Below, piece after piece: positions 25,597-34,865 of a stretch of DNA of 64,000 nt. The DNA is taken from NCBI RefSeq assembly GCF_019249795.2, contig NZ_CP156891.1, positions 1,030,001 through 1,094,000 of the forward strand, written 5' to 3'. A program made the translations under genes and the position numbers. The notes under the pieces were generated by a model. The model was not told where the DNA came from. It saw only the letters and a list, made by a program, of their open reading frames with translations, and made no database searches. How positions within the stretch are numbered: the stretch's first letter is position 1; the number at the start of each line of letters is the position of its first letter. Source of the stretch: Segatella copri (lineage in GTDB: Bacteria > Bacteroidota > Bacteroidia > Bacteroidales > Bacteroidaceae).

Positions 25597-27363
25597 ATGG
25601 CAAAAATAGAAAGACAAAAGCGAATCTATCGCAAGCGCATCCCTTACGGAATGCAGAACTTTGAGGATGTAATGGAAAGAGATTGTTACTATGTTGACAA
25701 GACCCCATTCATAGAGAAAATAGAAGAATCTAACATGTATTTCTTCTTCATTCGCCCTCGCCGTTTCGGCAAGAGCCTTACCCTCTCCATGCTCGAAAAC
25801 TATTACGACATCAATAAGAAGGATAAGTTTGAAAGCCTCTTCGGCAAGCTTTACATCGGAGAGAATCCTACCCCTGAACGCAACAGCTATCTCATCCTTC
25901 ACCTGAATTTTGCCATGATCTCAGCAGGATTGGATAATTATAAAAAAGGACTTGATGCCCATTGCAACAACAAGTTCAATTCCTTCTGCAGCAGATACGC
26001 CCACCTTTTGCCACCGGACATAAAGGAAGAGATGAACCAAAAGGAAGATGCCGTTGCCCAATTGGGATTTCTATGCGACAAATGTGCTGAAGCAGGCTTG
26101 AAGATTTATCTCTTCATCGACGAATACGACCACTTTACCAATCAGATTCTTGCCCACAAGGAGCATGAAAAACGATACCGCGAGCAGACTCACGGTGAGG
26201 GATATCTACGACATTTCTTCGACACAATCAAGGGAGCCGCAGGAGATTCACTGGGCAGAGTTTTCGTTACAGGAGTAAGTCCCGTAACAATGGACGATCT
26301 GATCAGCGGTTTCAACATCGGTACCAACTATTCCCTGTCTCCGGAGTTCAACGAAATGGTGGGATTCACCGAGGAGGAAGTGCGCCAGATGCTGGCTTAT
26401 TACGCCAGCGTGCTGCCATTCCGCCATAGCGTGGATGAGCTGATAGAAGTGATGAAGCCATGGTACGACAATTATTGCTTCTCAGAAGAAAAGTACGGCA
26501 ACACAACCATGTACAACTCCGTGATGGTGCTCTACTTTGTAGATAATTACATCCGCAACGATTATGATATTCCGAAGAAACTGGTGGAAACCAACATCCG
26601 CATCGACTACGACAAGATTCGCATGCTCATCCGCCATGACAAGGAGTTTGCCCACGATGCCAGCATCATACAGGATATCGTGACCAGGGGATTCACCACG
26701 GGAACCCTGATGGAGAATTTCCCTGCCGAGCGCATCAACGACCCAGATAATTTCCTGAGTCTGCTCTTCTATTTCGGCATGGTAACGATAGACGGCACCT
26801 ACCAGGGCAATACCCGCTTTGTGGTTCCCAACGAGGTGGTGCGCGACCAGATGTACACCTATCTGCTGGATACTTACAAAGAGGACGACCTCACCTTTGA
26901 GCAATACGACAAGACCCAGCTGGAGAGCAAGTTGGCTTACGAAGGCGCATTCAAGCCCTACTTTGCCTACATAGCCGATTGTCTGAAGCGCTTCTCCTCC
27001 CAGCGCGACAAGCAGAAGGGCGAAGCCTACGTTCATGGTTTCACTCTGGCGATGACGAGCCAATGCAAGTTCTACCGTCCTATTTCTGAACTTGACAACG
27101 ATGGCGGTTATGCCGACATCTTCCTGCTGCCCCTCTGCGACATCTATAAGGACATAGAAGATTCCTACATCGTGGAATTGAAATATTGCAAGCCGGGCAC
27201 CAGCGATGAGCAGCTGAACCATCTCTTCGAGGAAGCCTCAGCCCAGATAAGGCGCTACGCCAATAGCGACATCGTGCACAAATCCGTGAAAACCACGAAG
27301 CTTCATCAGCTCGTTGTGATTTACCGGGGAGCAGAGATGGCGATGTGCGAGGAGGTGGAATAA
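25597..27363 (+). CDS. AAA-ATPase-like / PD-(D/E)XK nuclease protein
   Basis: A 588-residue member of the large Bacteroidota family with an N-terminal AAA-ATPase-like domain (PF09820) and a C-terminal PDDEXK_9 domain (PF08011). Visible: YYVDKTPFIEKIEE, the P-loop-like FIRPRRFGKSLTLSML near residue 52, Walker-B-like IYLFIDEYDHF near residue 170, and the C-terminal nuclease strand with DIFLLPL followed by SYIVELKYCK (D...ExK). Copies are usually numerous per genome; role is unknown, with mobile-element or defence links suggested. It opens the accessory island; the codon use is not obviously foreign. Confidence 0.85.
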   Translation: MAKIERQKRIYRKRIPYGMQNFEDVMERDCYYVDKTPFIEKIEESNMYFFFIRPRRFGKSLTLSMLENYYDINKKDKFESLFGKLYIGENPTPERNSYLILHLNFAMISAGLDNYKKGLDAHCNNKFNSFCSRYAHLLPPDIKEEMNQKEDAVAQLGFLCDKCAEAGLKIYLFIDEYDHFTNQILAHKEHEKRYREQTHGEGYLRHFFDTIKGAAGDSLGRVFVTGVSPVTMDDLISGFNIGTNYSLSPEFNEMVGFTEEEVRQMLAYYASVLPFRHSVDELIEVMKPWYDNYCFSEEKYGNTTMYNSVMVLYFVDNYIRNDYDIPKKLVETNIRIDYDKIRMLIRHDKEFAHDASIIQDIVTRGFTTGTLMENFPAERINDPDNFLSLLFYFGMVTIDGTYQGNTRFVVPNEVVRDQMYTYLLDTYKEDDLTFEQYDKTQLESKLAYEGAFKPYFAYIADCLKRFSSQRDKQKGEAYVHGFTLAMTSQCKFYRPISELDNDGGYADIFLLPLCDIYKDIEDSYIVELKYCKPGTSDEQLNHLFEEASAQIRRYANSDIVHKSVKTTKLHQLVVIYRGAEMAMCEEVE

Positions 27364-27407
27364 ATAAAACGGAATAAAAGAAAGTGGAATAAAAGACATA
27401 CAGAAAG

Positions 27408-27462
27408 AAAGGGCAAAAGCATCATATCATATATTGACAAGGTAATGCTCTTGCCCTTTTAT
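27408..27462. terminator. Convergent terminator after AAA-ATPase gene
   Basis: 15-bp stem with one mismatch, arms 27408-27422 (AAAGGGCAAAAGCAT) and 27445-27459, followed by TTTTATCTTT on the plus strand. It serves both the forward ATPase gene and the reverse remnant ending at 27465. Confidence 0.8.
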
Positions 27463-27464
27463 CT

Positions 27465-29335
27465 TTAGCAGATAATGTATTTCAAAACGCCGATGGTAGC
27501 AATCTTGGCTTCATTATCTTCCGGGATTTCTATGATCTGAAGCCATCTTTATTGAGTGGCTGCAGTTCTATTTTTGAATGAACTTCCACCCCTTCTTCGT
27601 TCACAGTTTTCTCGCTATAAAACTTTTTGATGGTATATTTTCCGCCATATTCCTCGTAATATTCATTCACCTGCGAGAGTACGATTTCTCCCTCCCTTGA
27701 ACCTCCATGATAACGTTCAAACTCGCATAAGTCTCCATCCTTAATTTTCGGCAGCATCGAGTTGCCCTTGGCATGAACCACGAACATTTCCCTATTTGGA
27801 GTGAATGGTAATGAGGATACATCCACCCATCCTTCCGTCTCCGGCTCCTCATATTTATCGAAGTAGCCACAGGCAGCTTGGATGGAATATAGAGGGAGGA
27901 AACGGGTGAAGCGGTCGGAAGGAGAGATGCTATGAAGAATTGCTGTATTCAAGCTGTCCCCATCCATAAGCACATCAAACATATCCTGCATCAATTTCCA
28001 ACCATCTGTACTACCAGGCTGATAGGCATATTCCTCATTATCATTATAATACCATGTACCATTAGCAGCTATTACAATACCGCCAACGTAATTTATTCTG
28101 CCTTCAGCCAAGTTGTTCAACATAGAAAGACGCTTCTGCAAAGCCTCAGCCTTGTTTTTCGTGTCTTTAGATGCAGCCGTCTGACCTCCTTTGGTGTCAA
28201 AGATGCCGATAGTAGCATCCTTCTTTTTGAAAATCCAGTCGGGATAGAAAAGTGCTTCTTCGTTGCGTTCTTCGCTGAAATAACGAATGGCAAGCCAATC
28301 CTTACCGCTATCTCCATTCTTAAACCACCATTCTATACCATCCTGACCCTCAAGATACTTGTAAAAGCTCTCTTCGGTTTTTCTGCCAGTATAGTCTTGC
28401 CCCAAGAAGAAAGGATGCAACAGGCATTTCTGCTCCGTCAACTCATCATGTTCTTCTGTATAAGAATACATCTTCTTCAATACAAAAGGAACACTCTGCC
28501 GCTTTCGGTTTTCCTCTCTGCGCTTACGTAATTGTTCTTCGAGCAAAGGATGGTATGCCTTAAGCGTTTCTGTGATAAGACGTCTGAATATACTTGAAGC
28601 AGAACCGTTTAATGCATCATGCAAGAAAATACAATACCATTTATCTTCGTCTTCATTCTTCAGAGCATAATACTTGAACCACAAGCGTATGGCACTTTTC
28701 AAAGTTGGTACAGAACGCACGATGTTTCCTACCTTGCAATCATTATCTGATTGCGAACGCAGGATTTCCACCAAAGTGAAAGTAAAGAGTTTCTGCACAT
28801 CACTCCTACTCCACTCGCGCTCTACCCCTTTAGCTTCCTTAAGGTTGATTCCAATATTTTCGTAATCATAGAATTGAGCATCTGAAACAATCTCATGCGC
28901 CAAATTTCCCTTCAAGTTGAGTCCTTTAGTTTCTAGTTTCCTTTTTACAACATCATCAAACACATCCTCATCAGTAATGCCGAAATAGCGATTGAATGTA
29001 TCAAACAGACATTGTTGGAATTCACCCGATTTACCCAAATCTCCATAATCTACACGCGACAGCATATCTGTCATCAGATTCGGGTCGATGATGTAGTCTT
29101 CCCCCTTTTTGTTGTAAGAGATAAGCGTTTTTGGCTTGTTGCCCATTCCGCCATAATCAGCCTCTGTTACAGCTTTGCGTGAGAAGTTGGTATAAAGATA
29201 ACCATTACGGAAAACCTTAGACACTTCTTCGTGCATGATTGGAACACGGAGAATTCTACCGATGGTCTGAGTACTGAAAATTTCAGATTTTATATCACGA
29301 AACATAACTAAAATCTGAGCACGGGGACAATCTAA
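27465..29335 (-). pseudogene. Type III-like restriction helicase-nuclease fused to S24 domain, eroded at both ends
   Basis: An open frame at 27530-29305 (591 residues) is the back half of a restriction-type SF2 helicase. It opens inside motif V/VI: upstream of the ATG the frame still reads DCPRAQILV, then a TGA; motif VI is STQTIGRILR. Then come a PD-(D/E)XK nuclease (KTEESFYKYLE ... FYPDWIF ... GIFDTKGG) and a C-terminal LexA/S24-like domain with GNSMLPKIKDGD (Ser) and YTIKKFYS (Lys). Near 27548 one base seems lost: in the next frame the protein continues QIIEIPEDNEAKIATIG... to a TAA at 27465, a normal S24-type end. All helicase motifs before V are absent, so it cannot restrict DNA as it stands. 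Confidence 0.8.
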
Positions 29336-29363
29336 TCACGGCAAAACGAAAAGAGCTATCTTG

Positions 29364-29405
29364 CAAAAACGAAATGTGATTTTTGACTCCAAAAACGAAA
29401 TGTGA
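29364..29405. repeat. 16-bp direct repeat at island breakpoint
   Basis: CAAAAACGAAATGTGA occurs at 29364-29379 and 29390-29405 (26-bp period), just outside the point where homology of the truncated restriction gene stops. It may mark the recombination scar or part of a lost promoter. The interval 29336-29460 contains no gene. Confidence 0.6.
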
Positions 29406-29464
29406 ATTAAAAAAGCATTTAAACGACATTTGAAGGGTGTTTAAATGTATTTTATCTTCGGGAT

Positions 29465-29758
29465 TTGGGATGCAGCGGCATTCCTCTCAAAGATGCCTGT
29501 AATCTCGTGCTCGAAGGTGAAGCCAATAAAGGGATAACCTATTCTAATGTTGATATAAGAAAAACGGTGGCTGTTATAGGATGGGCTACTTCAAAGGCTG
29601 AATACATGAATAGCCTCAGTCACGAAATGCTGCATGTGGTTCAGCATATTTCTGAACAGTTTTTGATAAATATGTATGGAGAGGAGGCTTGCTATCTGCT
29701 TGGTGGATTGGCGCAGGCTACATTTTTTAACACCAAAAAAGGAGCAAGTCTTGAATAA
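29465..29758 (+). pseudogene. Phage/ICE metallopeptidase-like fragment (HExxH)
   Basis: A 97-residue frame with SHEMLHVVQHI near residue 53, a zinc-metallopeptidase HExxH motif, followed by GEEACYLLGGLAQATF. Proteins with this ending occur in Bacteroidota prophages. Only a TTG start is available and the frame is open back to 29423 without a plausible start, so I take it as a 5'-truncated remnant rather than a working gene. It lies between the eroded restriction gene and a small membrane protein gene. Confidence 0.5.
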
Positions 29759-29764
29759 TTATTG

Positions 29765-29772
29765 TATCTTTG
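29765..29772 (+). promoter_or_regulatory. -7 box for small membrane protein
   Basis: TATCTTTG, about 23 bp before the ATG at 29795. Confidence 0.6.
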
Positions 29773-29794
29773 CACCAATTAAACATTCAAACTT

Positions 29795-30052
29795 ATGAAG
29801 AAGAAAATTATAGCTTATATTATAGGCATACTTGGGTGCATCATTATTGATGCGGGACTTGTTGCAATGGTAGTTGCTTTTGGAGCATCAAGACCATTTT
29901 ATGATTATATCTTTTTTGGTGTATCAGCGCTTCTTGTTGATTTTCTGTTTCTTGCCTTTGTTGGTTTATGCTTTGAGAAGCCAGAAAATAAATGCTTGGT
30001 GATTAAACTGCCTGGTACAGTAGATGATGATAGTTTGCCTAAGTTAAAATAG
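29795..30052 (+). CDS. Small two-helix membrane protein, unknown
   Basis: 85 residues; I do not recognise it. Two hydrophobic helices (IIAYIIGILGCIIIDAGLVAM and IFFGVSALLVDFLFLAFVGL), then a short tail with Glu, Lys and Asp. A consensus promoter box and an ATG at a normal distance support a real gene. It is convergent with the Panacea pair and sits inside the phage-derived segment, so it may be a small phage or defence gene. Confidence 0.55.
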   Translation: MKKKIIAYIIGILGCIIIDAGLVAMVVAFGASRPFYDYIFFGVSALLVDFLFLAFVGLCFEKPENKCLVIKLPGTVDDDSLPKLK

Positions 30053-30145
30053 AAACAGAAAAAATTGAAGAGTGAATACAAGAAAAGAGAGTGCTAAACA
30101 ACACTCCATGTTATAAAATAGGAGCAATGCTAGGCACCGCTCCCC

Positions 30146-30502
30146 TTAATTGTCTGCTTTAATCTTTTTGTTTTCCTTTAAGAACATTCCTTTTAACACA
30201 ATGTTTGCCAGACCTAGAATGTTAGCAGTTGTTGTGGCTAACAATGTAGACAAAACAGTATTACTTAAATGCCATTGACCATTTGCACACTTACACAATA
30301 ATTGGAAGACCATATATAACCATAATGGAATAATTATCATTACCCATAAGGTTAGATGTCTTCTGAATTTAGTATCTTGTGAATACCTTATTTTCTCCTG
30401 GTCTTCCAAAGATTTTGAATCTATATCATCAAACTTTGGGGATTTTTCGTTGGTATTCTCAACCTTAATTCCTGAGTATATATCAAAACCTGTTTTATTC
30501 AT
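30146..30502 (-). CDS. Two-helix membrane protein overlapping Panacea gene, candidate toxin
   Basis: 118 residues: a soluble, acidic N-terminal 45-50 residues, then two transmembrane helices (LWVMIIIPLWLYMVFQLLC and LSTLLATTTANILGLANIVL) separated by a short loop with QWHLSNTV. The motif TTTANILGLANIVLKGMF resembles the second helix of small membrane proteins often seen beside DUF4065 genes. Its ATG lies 8 bp inside the 3' end of the Panacea-domain gene, so the two are cotranscribed. The pairing fits a PanAT toxin-antitoxin system with a membrane-acting toxin; this is inference from arrangement and topology, not a recognised toxin domain. Confidence 0.6.
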   Translation of the reverse strand: MNKTGFDIYSGIKVENTNEKSPKFDDIDSKSLEDQEKIRYSQDTKFRRHLTLWVMIIIPLWLYMVFQLLCKCANGQWHLSNTVLSTLLATTTANILGLANIVLKGMFLKENKKIKADN

Positions 30503-30971
30503 GTTTCTTGATCAAAAGATTTTGAAAATATGGTTGTATATATTCATCTGGAATTTGATTTCCCCATTTGAAGCCTGGTAGATGTGTCGTTTTATCCCAT
30601 GGTGAGTCTATTTGATGAGACCAAGCAGAAAGATAAGAAGCATTATAAGCTCCGTATGAGCGAAACACTAAATTTATACAAGCTTTTACTTCGTCAGTAA
30701 TGGAATCATCCTCAAAGTTTACAATTTCCTCTAAATTCAACTTTAACAACTTGTTTCTTGTTGTTGGAAAAACTGGACCATAAGGCCACGCTTGTGGATG
30801 CTCATTAGTTAAACGCTCTCCTTTTACTGCCAAATACACACCATAAGATATATACAACAACTTCTGCAACTTCGTCATATTAATGCCGATGTTGTAGGCA
30901 TTAGCATAGGAGGCTATATATCTTGCCAACACTACACTATTGCAAACGTATGTATCTTGTATAGTTGCCAT
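30495..30971 (-). CDS. Panacea-domain (DUF4065/SocA-like) protein, candidate antitoxin
   Basis: A 158-residue DUF4065 protein, the family of SocA, phage GepA and the Panacea antitoxins. Conserved features: MTKLQKLLYISYGVYLAVKGERL near residue 32, QAWPYGPVFPTTRN near residue 60, a helical middle, and a YNASYLSAWSHQIDSPWDKT segment. Panacea domains are known to neutralise many unrelated toxins, including membrane-active ones. First gene of a two-gene reverse unit; its partner overlaps by 8 bp. A TACCTTTG box at 31027-31034 (minus strand) lies about 55 bp upstream. Confidence 0.85.
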   Translation of the reverse strand: MATIQDTYVCNSVVLARYIASYANAYNIGINMTKLQKLLYISYGVYLAVKGERLTNEHPQAWPYGPVFPTTRNKLLKLNLEEIVNFEDDSITDEVKACINLVFRSYGAYNASYLSAWSHQIDSPWDKTTHLPGFKWGNQIPDEYIQPYFQNLLIKKHE

Positions 30972-31026
30972 AATTTATAGTTGAAGTTGATAAATGTGTA
31001 TAATCGTTATTTTCTTTCTTCTGCTG

Positions 31027-31034
31027 CAAAGGTA
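31027..31034 (-). promoter_or_regulatory. -7 box for Panacea pair
   Basis: TACCTTTG on the minus strand with an AT-rich upstream region; the leader is about 50 nt. Confidence 0.6.
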
Positions 31035-31168
31035 CGACAAAATTATAAATAAAGCAAGTTTATATTGTTATATTTGTATAAATATATAAAGAATTACCGA
31101 ATGTTTTACATTCTAATAGTATTTTTAGAATATTATTAAACCATTATAAAAACATTATAAGAAATAGA

Positions 31169-31192
31169 GGGTGAATCTTTATTGACTCACCC
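31169..31192. terminator. Terminator after the tail module
   Basis: 9-bp stem with one mismatch (GGGTGAATC / GACTCACCC), about 20 bp past the stop of the last reverse tail gene. The T tract is stronger on the plus strand, so it may be bidirectional. Confidence 0.55.
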
Positions 31193-31213
31193 TTCTTTTT
31201 TTATCTTTATGGC

Positions 31214-31411
31214 TTACTCCCTATACTTTGGTTCCTCATACACCAAGTTATGACCATCTACGTAAGCCTTGGCTTCTGAGTATGAGTCAAACTCTACTGC
31301 GGTGGCATTCACCGATGGGAATACCTCAGCATTGTCACCTTCCTCTGTCAGAGGTAACACCATCTTGGTTCCCTCATGTACTACCTTATACTTCTTTGTT
31401 AACTTATTCAT
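31214..31411 (-). CDS. Small phage-associated protein
   Basis: 65 residues, no signal peptide or membrane segment. The middle has a FDSYSEAKAYVDGHN stretch. I do not recognise a family. It is the last gene of the reverse tail module, 40 bp after the LRR-like protein, and a terminator follows it. Position implies a minor structural or assembly role in the prophage remnant; that is inference. Confidence 0.5.
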   Translation of the reverse strand: MNKLTKKYKVVHEGTKMVLPLTEEGDNAEVFPSVNATAVEFDSYSEAKAYVDGHNLVYEEPKYRE

Positions 31412-31451
31412 ATCTTGTTTCCTTTCTTTTTGATGTTAAACTTATGATACC

Positions 31452-32420
31452 CTATGCAGGAATAACTAATACCGTGTAGCCTTTCTGCTGCAATGTTGCA
31501 ACTGCGGCATCTGATGCTGATGTTTTAGTTCCACGAGCCGTAATAGCTTTTTTAAAAGAATTATCACTACTAGTAAATCCAACAACACATTTTGCTTGAT
31601 TTATCAACATAGCATCTAAATCTTCTCCAAAGTTTGGGATGCCTTCAATGGCTAATATCTTGTATGAGCTATTTCTCTCTGTCTTCCAGGAAAACTTAGA
31701 ATTATTATCAACCATTGTTATGAAATTCTCATTTCCAATTTTTGAAATATCCCCATATACAGAATTTCCTCTAAAGACTCCAGCAGTAGATATGAGAGAA
31801 GGATAGTTAGAAGGTATAAATTCTCCATATACTTTTGTGTAATCTAGTGTTAACCACTTTATAGTTCTAGGAATATTTGCAACATCACCAGTTACGGCAC
31901 TTCCTCTAAAGGCATTAAATTCGACAAGGGGAAGGTTCTTTATATGTTTTGTGTCAATTACACTACTACCAGAATATTTAAGAATACTAAGATTCGTTAT
32001 ACTTGCTATGTCTACACTATTCTGTAGTGTCGCTGTACCAAGCGATAAAATAGTAAGAATAGGACAAAATTTTAACTCAGAAATGTCTATCGTAACTCCA
32101 GTGTTGTCTGGAATAAATAGCAGTCTTAAACCATACTTATTCCCAAAGCAAATTAAGGAACTTACATTTTTAACATATATATCATGCAAATCTCCATTTG
32201 TGATAGATATGTTTTTACCTGTGTTATTACTTAATGTGCTATCTGTAAAATTTCCATTTACATTTCTAACTTCACTATTTCCAGTGAATGCAACTTGAAT
32301 CTTCTGAGAAGATTCAGAAGGTGATTCAATTTCATTTAACGAAATAGAAAACTCACCAATTTTCAAAAGATTGTCATTATTGACACTCTCATTAAGCTTT
32401 GTTATTAAACATTTCCCCAT
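31452..32420 (-). CDS. Phage tail-associated protein with LRR-like repeats
   Basis: 322 residues. The first 30 (MGKCLITKLNESVNNDN...) resemble the N-terminal adapter seen in Bacteroidota prophage tail proteins. The middle shows loosely repeated leucine/isoleucine-rich units with a recurring GD(V/I)..I pattern: VTGDVANIPRTIKWL and VYGDISKIGNENFI, spaced about 50 residues apart. This suggests an LRR or solenoid. The C-terminus ends TARGTKTSASDAAVATLQQKGYTV. It begins 18 bp after the tail-fibre gene, so both were transcribed together. Role in host binding is plausible but unproven. Confidence 0.55.
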   Translation of the reverse strand: MGKCLITKLNESVNNDNLLKIGEFSISLNEIESPSESSQKIQVAFTGNSEVRNVNGNFTDSTLSNNTGKNISITNGDLHDIYVKNVSSLICFGNKYGLRLLFIPDNTGVTIDISELKFCPILTILSLGTATLQNSVDIASITNLSILKYSGSSVIDTKHIKNLPLVEFNAFRGSAVTGDVANIPRTIKWLTLDYTKVYGEFIPSNYPSLISTAGVFRGNSVYGDISKIGNENFITMVDNNSKFSWKTERNSSYKILAIEGIPNFGEDLDAMLINQAKCVVGFTSSDNSFKKAITARGTKTSASDAAVATLQQKGYTVLVIPA

Positions 32421-32438
32421 AATTGTATATTATTTTAA

Positions 32439-34763
32439 TTAATAAATATTTGCCCTATACAAAAGTTTCTGCTGCTTTAATTTCCATGTAATTTTAGCAT
32501 TCGTGTACAGATGGTTGTCTTCTGACACTGTTGTTGCTTCCGTTGTGAAGTCTGCAAATATGATTGTTCCCATAATAGCATAATCTATGCAGAACATACC
32601 TTCATCCATCATCCATGCACTACTCATAACATTTGAATAATAAGATGGAACGACATACACCTTGTACTCTACAATCTTCCTTTTACTCCAATCAATGCTT
32701 AGTTGCACGATTCTTGAGCAAGTAGCTGCATTATCTGTTGCGCCAGTAGGATTTGAAGTAGGATTGTTTCGAAGGTTCTCTTTCATTAAGAAGTTGTTAT
32801 CGAACAGTGTATATGTAGGATAACTCACACCACTAATCTCTTTCATTCCCCAATACTTCACATCATGACACAAGAACCACTGAGCCAATGAGTCTGTCTT
32901 GATTCTCCTTGCAACAGCACCATAATTACTAAACGATGGCAAGCCACCAACTTGTTCCAGTACTGGACCAAATGTAACCTTGTCTTCACTGCTAACAGTT
33001 CTTTTGAGAATTATCCAAGAGCAACAGTTTCTTGGATTTACAATTATTCTGTCTTCAGTCCTATCAAAACCAATAGTATTTGTATGGGTTTCTGCTATAG
33101 GTGCAGTAGAATGCACATCTGCATCAAACAGAATATCTCTTAAAACATCTTGGTCATTGAGGGTGTATGAACCAATCTTCTTGCCATTCTTCCACTCTAC
33201 CAAAGTATCAGAATAAGTCATGTGTCCATCTATTGTTAGTACGTTGCTATGATAATACACGATGTAATGGAAATCATCTATGTAGATGAAGTCATGAGTA
33301 TCATAATTTGGACTTGCTAATTGGTCGATTAGGATGAAGTTCTCATCAAACACGCAAAGGCCTTTGAATGGGTCAACCTTTAGCAATGCAACAATTCTTG
33401 ACTTACCACTGCTGTTTACCTGATGCTCGACATTGTAGAAATAAGCAGAGCTGTCAGCGATGGAAAGAAACTTTGTCAATCCAGTTTCCTTGACCTCATA
33501 CAGATATTTCTCGTTATGCAGCAATACCCGATTGGCATTTCCGCAAAAAACAGCAGCACCTCCAGAAGGGTTGGATATAGTGAACTTTAAATCTGATGGT
33601 ACATCGAAAGGTGCCACAAGGTCTTTGTCTATCTCCTTTACAGACAATACCCCTTTATCACTTACAGAAAGCTCAAAGAAAGTACCATTTGGAGATTTTA
33701 GATATTTGGTTTCCTTCGTGAAATTGGCAACATTCAATTTAAGTTTTGGAATAGAAACAGAATCACTAGATTCACTTACAGCATACTTACCTCGGTTTAT
33801 GGTAACATTATTTTCGTAAGTAGCCACGGCAAAACGTATGTATGCAGCCCAATCCCAATATTCTGGAACTTGAACACTTGCCTTAGGCAGACTTCCGTTT
33901 GGCATCAATCTTTTTGCGTTATTGTCATTTTTGTCTGAAACAACAACCATACCTGTAGCTGTGCCAGTCCTAGTGAACCATTCTCCTGGCTTACAAGGTA
34001 TTTTGTTACTCATTTCTGCACCTGCATTTGGAGGAGTGAAAGATTGCTTTCCATCAGCCGTTGTGTATGTCTTTTGTGATGTAAGATACAAATTAGGCTT
34101 TGAGTTGTCGTAAACCCCATCGATGTTTTTAAGTTCAATGCCATTAACATCGTCTTGTGTTGCATAATTGGAAAAATCAATAGATTCGCCTTTCATACTA
34201 AAATGTTCTACATCTAGATGTTCTACACCTAGAGCAGTTTCATGTTTTACGCCATTCTTGTCTCTGTAGCTAAGAATATGTTCTTCTTCGTCCAATGTCA
34301 TCTCTAGCCTATTCTCTATGTCTGTTTTTTCTTCTATTTGTGCCAGGATAGTCTCGGACTTTACCTTATGAATATAGTGACTACCATCGGGATTTGTTGC
34401 AGAAAGAACCTTTCCTTCTGCATCTTGCTCAACTGCAAGATACTCAGTATTTTCCTGCAAAGAGAAGACATCAAGGAGTTCTTTGAGGTTGGAATCTATT
34501 GTGCCTACCTTCTCCTGCAATGATGCAAAGTCATATTGAAGCTGAGAGATAACTTGCTTCAAGGCATTGACAGCATGGATTTCACCAATGATTTCTCCGT
34601 CTCTTCTGATACCAAAGAGTACATGGTTAGCAGCATCAAGCCAAACAGCGAAGAACTCTTCATTCTGCTCAACGTGATACATTTCATTGAGAGGAAAATA
34701 TGGCTTTCCAGTTGCTCTGTAGATACCAAAGAGAAGTCTATTCTCTGAATCTACAACAGCCAT
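32439..34763 (-). pseudogene. Prophage tail-fibre-like protein with aryl-sulfotransferase-like domain, 5' truncated by IS66
   Basis: 774 codons from the first ATG, but the frame and its homology stay open upstream to the exact IS66 boundary (34784), so the true N-terminus is lost. The N-terminal part has at least two repeats of the form NEEF..... D..N..LFGI, then a coiled-coil-like helix (residues about 62-95), matching phage tail fibres. The C-terminal ~330 residues resemble AssT-type aryl-sulfotransferase propellers: HDFIYIDD (His490), HTNTIGFDRTEDRIIV..R (His560 and Arg578, 18 apart, as for His356/Arg374 in E. coli AssT) and CHDVKYW (His633) followed by TYTLFDN. A promoter is missing, so expression is doubtful. 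Confidence 0.65.
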
Positions 34764-34784
34764 GATAAACTCCTCATTTTCGAT

Positions 34785-34811
34785 GTAAGCGGCTCTGCGT
34801 TTATACCTTGC
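34785..34811 (+). repeat. IS66 left inverted repeat
   Basis: Starts GTAAGCGGCTCTGCG; one base differs from the right repeat. It directly abuts the truncated tail-fibre frame. Confidence 0.93.
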
Positions 34812-34865
34812 CCTTTATCGTAAAAGTTCTTACCTTTGCACCATAATTTTAAAAGCAACGAAATT

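Noticed and set aside
31214..34763. Diversity-generating retroelement target in the tail genes
   Set aside because: No reverse transcriptase gene and no template-like repeat of the tail-gene 3' ends was found in the window.
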